Assembly: GCA_032718475.1 (NCBI GenBank) | Contig: JAUCBJ010000823.1 | Location: forward strand, 1 to 58,534 | Reading direction: 5' to 3' | DNA length: 58,534 nt | Source: Nemertoderma westbladi | Lineage: Eukaryota; Xenacoelomorpha; Nemertodermatida; Nemertodermatidae | Shown: positions 12,065-20,765 of the stretch, piece by piece | How positions within the stretch are numbered: position 1 is the stretch's first letter | Layout: every line of letters starts with the position of its first letter | The notes under the pieces: generated by a model | The model's database searches: none | Told to the model about the DNA's origin: nothing | What the model saw: only the letters and a program-made list of their open reading frames with translations | Made by a program: the position numbers and the translations under genes

Positions 12065-12493
12065 AGTAGTAGGAGAAGAAGTGTCCTCACCATAGTCCTC
12101 CCTAGCTTGGGCTATGGGCATTCCATTCGGAGGGCTATTAAAAATGCCAAATTCCGATGCATGCCATATGTCACCATCGGCAGTTGCCATCAACCAATCG
12201 TAGCGTAGCCTAACCTCGCGATGCCCGCCTTACTCGACTGACTGACTAACCCTAATGTTATTCCCCTTTTCGCCACGCTACCACCACCACTGTATACTGT
12301 ATATGGTGACGACAACGACGACGTGGCCATCTACACGCATCACGCATATACCCTCCCTCGATATTATATATTATATTATATCGATTGCCAACTCAACGAT
12401 TTACCCACCGCCAGCTAAAGCTACTCCTCGACTGCTGTCGCCATACCAACAAACCAACCAACCAGCCAGTATGATACATGAAATTCCACCACG
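12065..12493 (+). repeat. Polinton left terminal inverted repeat
   Basis: This matches 31691-32068 inverted. The aligned part (about 377 bp) has six substitutions. The left copy has two extra blocks: about 20 bp near 12208 and about 32 bp near 12395. The second lies between short direct repeats (CAACTC/CTACTC), which suggests replication slippage in one arm. The repeat contains GTATACTGTATA. Confidence 0.95.
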
Positions 12494-12762
12494 TTCCCGC
12501 TACGCGTATACGTACATTAGTGATTATTATTATTATTACGCAAAACCAAATAATTTTAATTATACTGTATTTCCCTACTGGCTAATCAACCAACCAATAA
12601 ACCGAATTTAGGCTATTTCTCAGTTTAAGACCTGTATTATTTTTGAAAATATCTTATATATATAATCTCTTGCTTTAATCACAATTAATCATTTGTAATG
12701 GTTTTAGTTTAAAAGTTTTTACTTTGTTTGTTTGATTTACAATAAAATAAATTAATTAAATA
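12494..12762 (+). promoter_or_regulatory. left subterminal region, probable promoter
   Basis: This 270-bp AT-rich stretch between the terminal repeat and the first gene holds TATACTGTAT at 12561. It is the only space for a promoter of the leftmost gene. This is an inference from position. Confidence 0.35.
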
Positions 12763-13206
12763 ATGTCTTCTAATTCCGATATGGTTATGCCAATAGTAAG
12801 GCATTCATTTTTTGCAGAAGATGGTGAAGCCTATATTGTTATTGATTATACAATTTACCGTCAGGGAGATGATAAATATAAAATTGAGTTTTCTGAAAAA
12901 GCCAGGAAAGTTTTAAGCTCAATTGATATTGATGCTTCTGATAATAGTATTCATCTCTTAGATTACAACCTGAAAGTTGAGCATGAGGGAAAATTAATCA
13001 ATATCTTACTATTATCCATGATAGAGGGGTTAATTGTTATTACACAATACAACGAAGCTGGTGAAAAGTTTGAAATACGGCTAAATCGGCATAGCCCCTA
13101 CGAAATTATGTCTTTCTTTATTGTAATGATTTCAAAAGAATCCTTTGTCGAAACTGAAGAATCAACAGATAATGTTGAATATGTTGATAATATCATTGAT
13201 TCTTGA
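12763..13206 (+). CDS. Polinton hypothetical protein, 147 aa
   Basis: This is the leftmost gene of the element. I do not recognise a family. The protein is acidic at its end (EETEESTDNVEY-like stretch) and its middle has alternating hydrophobic strands such as EAYIVIDYTIYRQGDDKY and GKLINILLLSMIEGLIVITQY, compatible with a small beta-rich soluble fold. There is no signal peptide. The ATG at 12763 is the first in the frame and follows an AT-rich leader. Downstream are a 175-bp gap and the RING-finger gene. Being next to the terminus and outside the virion gene block suggests an accessory or early role, but that is inference only. Confidence 0.7.
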   Translation: MSSNSDMVMPIVRHSFFAEDGEAYIVIDYTIYRQGDDKYKIEFSEKARKVLSSIDIDASDNSIHLLDYNLKVEHEGKLINILLLSMIEGLIVITQYNEAGEKFEIRLNRHSPYEIMSFFIVMISKESFVETEESTDNVEYVDNIIDS

Positions 13207-13382
13207 CCTATATTATAAATATTTTATGATTATTTATAAAATTTTGATGTTTTTAATTATAAAAAAAACATCAAATTTTAATTAATCGAAAATTGTAGTA
13301 ATAATTGTATATACAGTATAACAGATTTGTTTGTTGTTGTGTATTGAGGTAATTATTTTCAATTTACTTTAAAATTTGGAAA

Positions 13383-13832
13383 ATGGATATTTTAAATGAA
13401 AAATGTCCAGTTTGCTATTCTAAGTTATTGCAACATCGAGATTATTATAAATGTGAAAATAAACATGCAACTTGCGTACAATGTATTGTACAATATTCCG
13501 AAATGAATAATTATTGTTCTAAAATTTGTCCTATTTGTCGCGCAACCATATCTAAGTTTAATATGAAGTTGGCAAGATACCAACCCTATTATTGGAAAGA
13601 GCTTCGAAATATAACTTATATTTCTGCGGAAAGTAATGATCCAGGAGATTTATTTACAATATTGGAGAATATTTTTTATAGAAATGTAGTACGACGGTGT
13701 TGCTACTATATTCCTTATTTTTTTAGCAGCGAACATAAAAAAATCATTAGCGCGAAATTCTCGGGAAGTGATTTCCAAACCGCCGATGTTACCTATCATT
13801 ATTTCACGTATAAAGATGCTTACCATGCTTGA
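13383..13832 (+). CDS. Polinton RING-finger protein, 149 aa
   Basis: Residues 8-52 form a complete C3HC4 RING: C8-x2-C11-x12-C24-x3-H28-x2-C31-x2-C34-x14-C49-x2-C52, with the typical CPVC and CPIC ends. RING domains usually act as E3 ubiquitin ligases or protein-interaction modules. Large DNA viruses often use them to re-programme host proteins, but the target here is unknown. The C-terminal 95 residues are aromatic-rich and match nothing I know. It is transcribed rightward like its neighbours, with 175 bp before it and 220 bp after it. It is not one of the core Polinton genes, so it is probably a lineage-specific accessory gene. Confidence 0.8.
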   Translation: MDILNEKCPVCYSKLLQHRDYYKCENKHATCVQCIVQYSEMNNYCSKICPICRATISKFNMKLARYQPYYWKELRNITYISAESNDPGDLFTILENIFYRNVVRRCCYYIPYFFSSEHKKIISAKFSGSDFQTADVTYHYFTYKDAYHA

Positions 13833-14052
13833 AATTACATTGAAAATGAGTCTATACTATAATTGGAAATAGCACCTTTTGTTGCAGCGAGCGTCACATA
13901 CTGTAGTTGTGTCATATGTTAATTAAATATACAGTACTCTAATATTGTAGTTGCATCAATTATTGTTATATACATAGTAATGGTGATGGTTTATTGATAT
14001 TGATATTTATATTATATTATATTGTATTGTTGATATATCTTAATAATAATAA
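13833..14052 (+). promoter_or_regulatory. intergenic region with ATACTGTA/TACAGTAT words
   Basis: The gap holds ATACTGTA at 13898-13905 and ATACAGTA at 13929-13936, plus an AT-rich run ending TAATAATAATAA directly before the ATPase start. A probable promoter by position. Confidence 0.3.
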
Positions 14053-14733
14053 ATGGCTGACTTTAATTCAGGTCCATATAATTTAAACTTTCAAATGGGA
14101 ACGAGTATGATAATTTCTGGCCCATCTGGTTCTGGAAAGTCAACATTTGTTGGCAATTTAATTAAACACAAGAATGGTTGTTTCAACGAAGCCCCCTTGC
14201 GAGTATTGTATTGTTACGGGAGCAATCCCCCAACTATTCCTGGTATTACTCACCTTTACAAAGGTTTGCCAGAAAATATAGATAGTTTAGTGAATAGTCG
14301 AGATTTATTAATTATAGATGATTTATTAACAGAAACTGAGTCCAGTACAGCTTTAACTGTATTGTTTACTAAGGTAGCTCATCATTCCAATATATTTATT
14401 TGTTTTATAACGCAAAACATGTTTTACGGTGGGAAGCATAACCGCACAAGATCAATTAATAGCCATACTTTAGTATTAATGAAAAATCCGCGAGACAGTT
14501 TATCGGTTTTAAATTTCGCGAAGCAGATGTTACCAGGGCAGACCAAATTTTTAGTAGATTCCTATCAAGATGTGACTATTGAACCATTTTCGCATTTCTT
14601 AATTGATTTACGACAGGAAACACCTGAACATTTAAGATTTAGATCAGATATATTTCGTAATCATAATTGTTACATTAAAAATTACATTGACTATAAACGT
14701 AGCGAAAATAATAATAATAATAATAATAAATAA
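14053..14733 (+). CDS. Polinton DNA-packaging ATPase (FtsK/HerA, A32-like)
   Basis: The protein has 226 aa. Walker A GPSGSGKST is at residues 23-31 and Walker B DLLIIDDL at 84-91. A sensor-like segment ITQNMFYGGKHNRTRS follows, as in the A32-like packaging ATPases of Polintons and related DNA viruses. These ATPases pump genomes into capsids. The length is normal for the family. The C-terminal run of eight to nine Asn comes from an (AAT)n microsatellite at 14706-14732 and is probably slippage. The frame is unbroken. The next gene starts 37 bp later, in the same direction. Confidence 0.92.
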   Translation: MADFNSGPYNLNFQMGTSMIISGPSGSGKSTFVGNLIKHKNGCFNEAPLRVLYCYGSNPPTIPGITHLYKGLPENIDSLVNSRDLLIIDDLLTETESSTALTVLFTKVAHHSNIFICFITQNMFYGGKHNRTRSINSHTLVLMKNPRDSLSVLNFAKQMLPGQTKFLVDSYQDVTIEPFSHFLIDLRQETPEHLRFRSDIFRNHNCYIKNYIDYKRSENNNNNNNK

Positions 14734-14770
14734 TTAATATTTTGTAACAATTTTCAATAATGTTGCAACA

Positions 14771-15154
14771 ATGAATAGACTTGTGCAGAAATATCGTAAC
14801 GAACTGGAATTTCTACGCAGCGCTACCCCTCAACAAAGAACTTATTTTATTAACCATACCGCGAGTAACGAATTAATACGGCTCATTGTAAATACTGCAT
14901 TAAATGTTCTAAAAGGTAATGTACAATTGACCCCTCATTCATTTAGAAATATTCGCCGCTATAAAAAGGTATTGAAATCACTCAACCGTAAAACAAAAAA
15001 TATATCAAGTTACAGAAAAAAGTTAAGCAATCAATCTGGAGGCATACCACCGTTTCTAATACCCTTACTCGGCATTGGTGCGAAACTCGCCGCGAGTGCT
15101 GGTGCCGCCGCCGCTGGAGCAGCTATTGCGAAAAAAATTAACCGCGGACGGTAA
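14771..15154 (+). CDS. conserved small basic Polinton protein, 127 aa
   Basis: This matches a family I recognise from animal Polintons. It has an N-terminal helical part with TPQQR, a centre NVLKGNVQLTPHSFRNIRRYKKVL, a Lys-rich stretch, and a GG followed by a hydrophobic Ala/Gly-rich tail (PPFLIPLLGIGAKLAASAGA). The tail could be membrane-active or a packing peptide. A GG-containing site before it could suit an adenain-type protease, but both points are inference. It is strongly basic, which fits a DNA-bound virion component. The ATG at 14771 follows another ATG at 14760 that is out of frame. It is tightly followed (2 bp) by another small basic frame. Confidence 0.8.
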   Translation: MNRLVQKYRNELEFLRSATPQQRTYFINHTASNELIRLIVNTALNVLKGNVQLTPHSFRNIRRYKKVLKSLNRKTKNISSYRKKLSNQSGGIPPFLIPLLGIGAKLAASAGAAAAGAAIAKKINRGR

Positions 15155-15156
15155 TA

Positions 15157-15327
15157 ATGGTTAAAACAGGAGTAACATTTAGAAAATTATATTTAGTATC
15201 GAGTAAACCGTTAGCTACTGATTTAAAACCTCAAGATATACCTAGAGTAAATACTACAAAAAGAAAACCCTTTAAAACATCAACTTCAAAGAAAATAATA
15301 AAAAAATTTCAGTTGTTTTTACGGTGA
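15157..15327 (+). CDS. small basic ORF, 56 aa
   Basis: It starts 2 bp after the stop of the 127-aa gene and ends 51 bp before the integrase. It is very Lys/Arg-rich (TTKRKPFKTSTSKKIIKKF near the end), with no Cys or Trp. I do not recognise it. Its tight placement in the gene row and its composition support a real small DNA-binding or virion peptide. Its shortness means chance cannot be excluded. Confidence 0.45.
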   Translation: MVKTGVTFRKLYLVSSKPLATDLKPQDIPRVNTTKRKPFKTSTSKKIIKKFQLFLR

Positions 15328-15378
15328 TGCCCTTTATAAGAGATTTGAATATACATATTACTTGCGGTTGTCGAAAAG

Positions 15379-16467
15379 ATGCCACGCAAGATGAAACCGA
15401 TTTTAAGCCGAAGCTTAGACAAAAAACTGTTAAGAATTTATTTAGATCCTTCATCCCCTGCGGGTTTTGCAAATATCGCAAAATTAGCAAAAGCTGCAAA
15501 CATCAAACCAGCTCAAGCCCAGAAATGGTTGAGCGGGCAAAAGACATACTCCCTTCACGCACCGCGTAGACATCATTATCCAACATCTAAAATATTTACG
15601 GGAGGGTTAAAAGATATATATATGATAGATCTGGTGGATATGCAGCAATATAAATCGCAAAATAATAATTATAATTATATATTAACATGTATTGATGCCT
15701 TTAGCCGGCTTGCTTTTGCCTATGGTATGAAGACAAAAACAGGTATTGAAATTATTAGTATATTGCAAAAAATATTCCAAAAGGGTAAACCAAACAGAAT
15801 TGCAACTGATCAAGGTTCTGAGTTTCTAATTAAATCTGTAAGGAAATATTTAGATACTATTGGTATACAGTATTATGTAATATACTCTGTGAATAAGGCG
15901 GCTATTGTCGAGAGATTCAATAGAACATTAAAAACAAAGATGTTCAAAATTTTCACGCAACGGGGAAATAATGTTTGGATAAAAATTTTACCGAAGCTCA
16001 TTTATGCTTATAATAGGTCATATCATAGGACAATACAAATGACACCCATTGAAGTTAATAAATTTAATGAAACTGAATTAATGAATAGATTATATGGGAA
16101 ATATAGACAGATTAATTACAAGAAAATAAAATTTAAAGTTGGAGATACAGTACGATTATCTATCGCTCGTACTGCTTTTGCTAAAGGCTATCGAGAACAA
16201 TGGACACGTGAATTATTTATTATTCATCGGGTCAGATTGGATAGAGTACCAGCGGTAATGTTCGATATTAAGGACAGCGCTGGAGCTATAATAAATGGCT
16301 CATTTTATTCATACGAACTCCAAAAGGTCCACCCGAATAGTAATATTTATCTTCCGATTGACAAAAATATTGGCAAACTGAAAGAACGTGTACGCAATGG
16401 GAAAATAGAATATTTAGTCCGATTCATCGGATCCAAGAAACAGTCGTGGGTACAGCATATTCAATAA
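15379..16467 (+). CDS. Polinton integrase, retroviral type with chromodomain-like tail
   Basis: The protein has 362 aa. An N-terminal HTH-like region is followed by the RNase H-fold rve core. Catalytic residues are D84 (YMIDLVDM), D144 (ATDQGSEF) and E178 (AIVERFNRTLK). The core is followed by GDTVRLSIAR, and the tail RVRNGKIEYLVRFIG-KKQSWVQ (about 337-360) looks like a chromodomain that could guide integration through histone marks. It matches the F54H12.3-like transposon integrases of animals. It should cut and join element ends, giving the 6-bp target duplication seen here. The frame is intact, unlike several other genes of this copy. The Asp-Glu spacing (33 residues) is slightly shorter than the canonical 35. 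Confidence 0.95.
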   Translation: MPRKMKPILSRSLDKKLLRIYLDPSSPAGFANIAKLAKAANIKPAQAQKWLSGQKTYSLHAPRRHHYPTSKIFTGGLKDIYMIDLVDMQQYKSQNNNYNYILTCIDAFSRLAFAYGMKTKTGIEIISILQKIFQKGKPNRIATDQGSEFLIKSVRKYLDTIGIQYYVIYSVNKAAIVERFNRTLKTKMFKIFTQRGNNVWIKILPKLIYAYNRSYHRTIQMTPIEVNKFNETELMNRLYGKYRQINYKKIKFKVGDTVRLSIARTAFAKGYREQWTRELFIIHRVRLDRVPAVMFDIKDSAGAIINGSFYSYELQKVHPNSNIYLPIDKNIGKLKERVRNGKIEYLVRFIGSKKQSWVQHIQ

Positions 16468-16728
16468 GTTTAGGTTTATACTGTATATTAATTCATTTTG
16501 GTAACATATGTCCATAATTAATTAATCAATCAATATTAACTCGAATGATATTACTATACTATACTATAGTTCATTCGCTTTAAATAAAGCCAGTAAAATA
16601 TTGATCCCTCGCATATACTGTAGAAGCGGGGAATGAACGTGGTCACAGATGTCTATAATTTAACATTATACCGTACTGTACTGCATGTACAAAGGAGTCA
16701 AGTAGAGAGAGCTTAAATAATAATAATA
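16468..16728 (+). promoter_or_regulatory. gap before the virion gene block, probable promoter
   Basis: This 261-bp AT-rich gap contains ATACTGTA at 16478-16485 and 16615-16622 and ends in (TAA)n directly before the next ATG. The following genes to 20267 have almost no spacing, so this is the only obvious place for their shared promoter. Confidence 0.35.
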
Positions 16729-17604
16729 ATGGCTGTAGATACATATATCACTCTACTTTCAGATAGCTCATTAAACACTTACCCCAATAATAACCCTAGC
16801 GAGTTTACTGTTGATTTAGCCGAAGAATTATAAATTGGTCCAAACGCTAAAATTGGACTCGCCGAGATACAATACCAAGCAACATACAGTAATATTACTC
16901 TGCAAACTCAAATCTCGCTGTCAATCGGGGTAGATGCAAAAGATGCCAAATTATACAGTTTATTTCCTGGTATGCATAGCTCTATTCAAGTCATTATTGA
17001 TGATATAAATAAACTGTTTAATTCTGAAGCGAAATATAGAGATTTCGAATTCATTTTTAATACAAATAATTCTAGAATTAAATTTAAATTTCCTAAAAAG
17101 TTGAAAAAAATACAATTAAGTCTACGCGGTGATTTAATTCAAATTCTAGGCTTAAAACCGTTATTGGATCAGAATCATCCGGGTATTCCGAATTGGGATA
17201 TATACAGTACCACTACAGTGGATGAATTAAGCAATATAGAACAGCCGATATTAATTTTAAATTATAGTGGACCAAAAATTTCGGAAATTAGGATTTTAGA
17301 TTTTCCGGCTCCCACGAATATTACTCGTAATAAAGATACAATCTTCATATATACAGATATTATTAAGAGCTCATTTGTTGGTGACACTTTAGCTCCGCTC
17401 TTAAGAACCTGTCCTTTAACACAATTAAATCGAAAATATATTAATCACGAATACGAGAGCATTTGCTATTACCCGTTGTTGAATAAAAAACTAAAAACAA
17501 TCTTAATTACTTTACGTGACGGCCAAGGTGAATTAATTAATTTCAACGGTGGTCGCACTGTTATAACACTTAAGTTAATACGCGGTGGTGGTGGTGATGG
17601 ATGA
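16729..17604 (+). pseudogene. penton/minor capsid-like protein 1, in-frame stop at codon 35
   Basis: The ATG at 16729 opens a frame MAVDTYITLLSDSS..., stopped by TAA at 16831-16833. It then stays open to 17604 (292 codons in all). The N-terminal pattern (YITLxSxSS then NPSEFTVDL, then a segment on the viral minor-capsid plan) is shared with the next gene. I assign both to the Polinton minor capsid/penton group (PX type, single jelly-roll) from pattern and position before the major capsid gene. An internal restart at 16972 would lose the first 81 codons and part of the fold. The last 8 bp overlap the start of the next gene. The single stop could be a true mutation, an assembly error or a readthrough site. 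Confidence 0.65.
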
Positions 17605-18442
17605 GTTCTACATTAGACTACCAAGTAACTCCTGTCCAATTGATTTTCCTCGTAATACTGGTAGTAATTATCAGATCAATTTCTATGGTGCCTTACCTAT
17701 AAATCCAAACGAAAACTGGGTGGTAGGTATAATAAGTATATTTTACTTAGCCACATTACTGTCCATGTATAACAATGTAGAGAATGTTATTTTATTAAAA
17801 AAAGGGAAAAAAAATTTTGAGGATACACTTCCATCCAGTTTGTTCTATAGTATCAATGACATTATAGATTATTTTAACACTGGGGCGTTGAAAGATAAAT
17901 TACAAATAGTTGAAAATACTCAGCAAAATAGGTTGCAATTTATTTTAGGGAAAACTGTACGAGAGTTATTTATAGGTCAACAATTAGCCTATTATTTTGG
18001 AATTACTGAAAATAATCTCGGCGCGAATTTAAATCCAAATTTTAAAATTATTTTGAAGACGAAAAATAATATAAAGGGTTATTTAATAAAGGTTATCGGA
18101 AATGAAGAAAAAGCTTACCAGATGGTATTTTTATGTCCTCAACCACCCAATTCTATTCCCGAACCTAAATCGAACATGTACATGACTACTAATATAATTG
18201 AAAATGAATATATTAATGACTTTGGTTTAGCCTTACTTTGTCGTGTCGCGATACCTGATGACGTGAAATATGGTAGTGTAATAAATAAAGAATTTGTCAA
18301 GGATACAATTCATTATATCCCTGTAAAAAAATCATATAAGATAACATACATTCATATTGAAATAACAGACAAAGAAGGAAAAGATTTGAATTTTGAATAC
18401 GGCACAACTTCAATTACCTTACACTTTAAAAAAATAAATTAA
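17597..18442 (+). CDS. penton/minor capsid-like protein 2, 281 aa
   Basis: I start at ATG 17597 (MDEFYIRLPSNS). The four GTG codons just before it come from a (GGT)n run and are not starts in a eukaryote. The protein shares with gene 1 the opening YI(T/R)L-S-S, a short Pro/Asn linker and a strand pattern through NENWVVGIISIFYL. It continues with LFYSINDIIDYFN and FGITENNLGANLN and ends in beta strands. This fits a single jelly-roll vertex (penton) protein of the Polinton virion, although I cannot show the fold. It overlaps gene 1 by 8 bp and is followed after 1 bp by the next gene. Intact. The two penton-like genes may be paralogues from a tandem duplication. Confidence 0.65.
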   Translation: MDEFYIRLPSNSCPIDFPRNTGSNYQINFYGALPINPNENWVVGIISIFYLATLLSMYNNVENVILLKKGKKNFEDTLPSSLFYSINDIIDYFNTGALKDKLQIVENTQQNRLQFILGKTVRELFIGQQLAYYFGITENNLGANLNPNFKIILKTKNNIKGYLIKVIGNEEKAYQMVFLCPQPPNSIPEPKSNMYMTTNIIENEYINDFGLALLCRVAIPDDVKYGSVINKEFVKDTIHYIPVKKSYKITYIHIEITDKEGKDLNFEYGTTSITLHFKKIN

Positions 18443-18443
18443 A

Positions 18444-19008
18444 ATGGATTCCGATTTATTTGAAAGATACAGTAAACCTCAATATGGTGGTGCAGACTCT
18501 AATCTTGCTGTTTTTAAAGGTGGTAGAAGTATGAGAGGCTCGACGCAAGTTCCTGTTTTTCGAGGTGGTTCATATATTGACCCTTACGGACAACAAATTG
18601 GTGCATTTGGTCCAAACTTAAAACAACGTCATTTTCAAGGTTATCGTAGAGGTATGTTGCGAACAAATCAACACGGGGAAGGTATATTTACAGTCGCTTT
18701 ATCTACATTGAAAAAAATTTGGTAAGCCATTAGCAAAAAAAGTTTTACAAAAAGCTTTACCATTTACCACAAAATTTATGAGACAACACGTAATACCAAA
18801 AGGTAAGCGGGTCTTACATCAGCAGGCTAATACGGTTATTAATAAAGCATTAAATAAAATGAAACCATCAACAAGATCGGTTGTAGAAAAAGTTTATAGA
18901 GATTTAAAGCGACCTACTAGACCAATGTCTATGAACATACATAATCGTCGTAGTAAAAATAGAAAAATAAAAGGCAAACTGAAACACTGCGAAAAAAGTA
19001 TTTTTTAA
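18444..19008 (+). pseudogene. basic core-like/minor virion protein, frameshifted
   Basis: The first frame (18444-18725, 93 aa) carries VFKGG, VPVFRGG, RHFQGYRRGM and GEGIF, a pattern of PVF-GG and GGIF repeats found in the gene next to the capsid gene in animal Polintons. It ends at a false stop just after an A7 run (18711-18717). A second frame that continues the basic protein, with GKPLAKKVLQKALPF, runs to 19008. A 1-bp gain in the A run explains the break. The tail is very Lys/Arg-rich and fits a DNA-packing or internal virion protein like adenoviral core or pVI-type proteins (inference). It lies 2 bp before the major capsid gene. Confidence 0.7.
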
Positions 19009-19010
19009 TA

Positions 19011-20267
19011 ATGTCAATTATTAAGGAATTAGATTTATTTTCTACACAGCCAATACAGACTGAATTTAAAGCAAAGCATTATGAAACAATTTACCTGGTA
19101 TCCAATCTCAGAAGTGAGTCTAGGGAAGTGACATTCCTTGTACCAAGATCCAATGAATTCTATACGAAACTGCAAGATGCGTTATTAATTACAAAATGTA
19201 CTGTACGGTGGGATAGACGACTTGAAAACTCCCATATTTATATGTTGAATTACCCTTCTGGGACTATGTGGAGTGATATTAAAATAGACCTTAATGAGAA
19301 GCAGGTTGAAAATAGCAATAACCATTATTTCTACAAGTCGTACTTATCCAATTTACTATTTACAACATACGAATCTAAAAATGGGCTACTGGGGGCGGGT
19401 GGCTTTCATCAGCCTTTATCCGAACACGGAAATGAAATTAATCCTGGTGCGCATCCTATTGGCGATGCCTTTAGTAAACAAATGCAATTTGTAAGTGGAT
19501 TGACAATTGATTTTGATACTGAAACTAAAATAATACAACCCGGGTATGATTTAAGAATGCATTTTAGAAAAGTATCAAATTCGTTTATTTTTAAAATCAC
19601 TCCAAACACAAACGCTGTGACAAATCTTCGGTTAGAATTAGATGAAGTAAAGATCCTAATCCCTAGAATGGAGGTTAATCCAGTAATAGAAAGCAGTCAC
19701 CTAAAAGGTTTAGAGAGTTACGATATTGAATATCAATTCCAAAAAATGGAGGTTACAACATTTACTATTCCCGCACAAACCACAAATTACACCCAAACAA
19801 ACATATTTGATGGTAAAAAACCCAAATTAGTTATCGGTTTTATAACAAACAATGCATATTCGGGAGAATTAATTAGTAACCCCTTGAAATTTGAACATTT
19901 TAACCTTAGACGCGCGGAACTGATTGTAGACGGTCTTCCAGTAGGTGGTGTAATATACGAGCCTAATTTTACAGATGGAACATACATTTTTGAGTATACT
20001 CAATTAATGAAAAACATTAATACATATATTAACGGTTATGGAGGTAATAATATAGACCATGAAACCTACTTAGGTAATTGCCTACTCATATCCTGGGACC
20101 TAACCGCCGACGGCTATGTTAGAGATCCGCAACCATCGATATATACTAACGGCCAATTAAAATTAAGATTTGCTGAACCGTTGGTTGAGACCATAAATGT
20201 AATCGTTTTTAATATTTATGATCAATCATTAAGTTTAAATAGCAGGAAAGAAATACATATCGATTAA
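19011..20267 (+). CDS. Polinton major capsid protein (double jelly-roll)
   Basis: The protein has 418 aa and is intact. ELDLFSTQPIQTEF (residues 6-19) is the signature start of the F54H12.2-like/PY family, shown by others to be the double jelly-roll major capsid protein. Further landmarks are IYMLNYPSGTMWSDI, the YFYKSYLSNLL segment (106-116), a Gly-rich loop (127-145), a central LRLELDEVKILIPRM, and NIFDGKKPKLVIGF (264-277) with SNPLKFEHFNLR before the second jelly-roll. The length is at the short end of the family. It would self-assemble into icosahedral shells. It is in the middle of the closely packed virion cluster, after the core-like gene and 2 bp before the protease. Confidence 0.92.
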   Translation: MSIIKELDLFSTQPIQTEFKAKHYETIYLVSNLRSESREVTFLVPRSNEFYTKLQDALLITKCTVRWDRRLENSHIYMLNYPSGTMWSDIKIDLNEKQVENSNNHYFYKSYLSNLLFTTYESKNGLLGAGGFHQPLSEHGNEINPGAHPIGDAFSKQMQFVSGLTIDFDTETKIIQPGYDLRMHFRKVSNSFIFKITPNTNAVTNLRLELDEVKILIPRMEVNPVIESSHLKGLESYDIEYQFQKMEVTTFTIPAQTTNYTQTNIFDGKKPKLVIGFITNNAYSGELISNPLKFEHFNLRRAELIVDGLPVGGVIYEPNFTDGTYIFEYTQLMKNINTYINGYGGNNIDHETYLGNCLLISWDLTADGYVRDPQPSIYTNGQLKLRFAEPLVETINVIVFNIYDQSLSLNSRKEIHID

Positions 20268-20269
20268 GT

Positions 20270-20721
20270 ATGTTATCTACAGAGGACCTTGATATGTTTC
20301 CAGTGGGTGGTCACTATTTGGGAGCGTTTCCATCTAACAAATTAATTAAATTAGATAATAATAAGCAGAGAGATTATGGGTTAATAGTAAATACCGATAA
20401 AGAGCATCTACCCGGGCTTCATTGGATAGCTATATATATACGAGATAATGAGGCTGAATTATTTAATTCGTTTGGGAAAAATATCTAAACAGATGTATTG
20501 AAAAATGGCTTGAGAGAAAAGCAGCAAGGTGGTGTACTACCCGGAAACAATTTCAAGACCCCAGGAGGACCACATGTGGATTATACTGTCTTTATTACTT
20601 GGTAAATCGAATTCACACAAACTATCCAATGAGAGCGTTTACAAATAATGTGGAAATAAATGAAATAATATTATATAAATGGCTTATTAATTATTATAAA
20701 ATAAACCAACAAGCGTTGTAA
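20270..20721 (+). pseudogene. adenain-like cysteine protease, stop plus frameshift
   Basis: The N-terminal frame (20270-20488) has the catalytic histidine context LPGLHWIAIYI (H51) and ELFNSFG, where the usual acidic residue of the triad is Asn (N66). An in-frame TAA at 20486-20488 stops it. About 85 bp later a different frame carries the nucleophile motif TCGLYC (20572-20589) and runs to a stop at 20719-20721. A frame change is therefore needed between about 20540 and 20560. Adenain-type proteases mature virion proteins and are a standard Polinton gene. With two breaks and the Asn change, this copy should be inactive. Confidence 0.85.
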
Positions 20722-20765
20722 TTAATCATTTAACTTTTGTTTATCTAAATATATTATCAGATAAA

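Noticed and set aside
17585-17596. GTG start giving a longer penton-like protein 2
   Set aside because: Four GTG codons from a (GGT)n run precede the ATG at 17597. Eukaryotic genes start at ATG and the homology pattern begins at MDEFYI.
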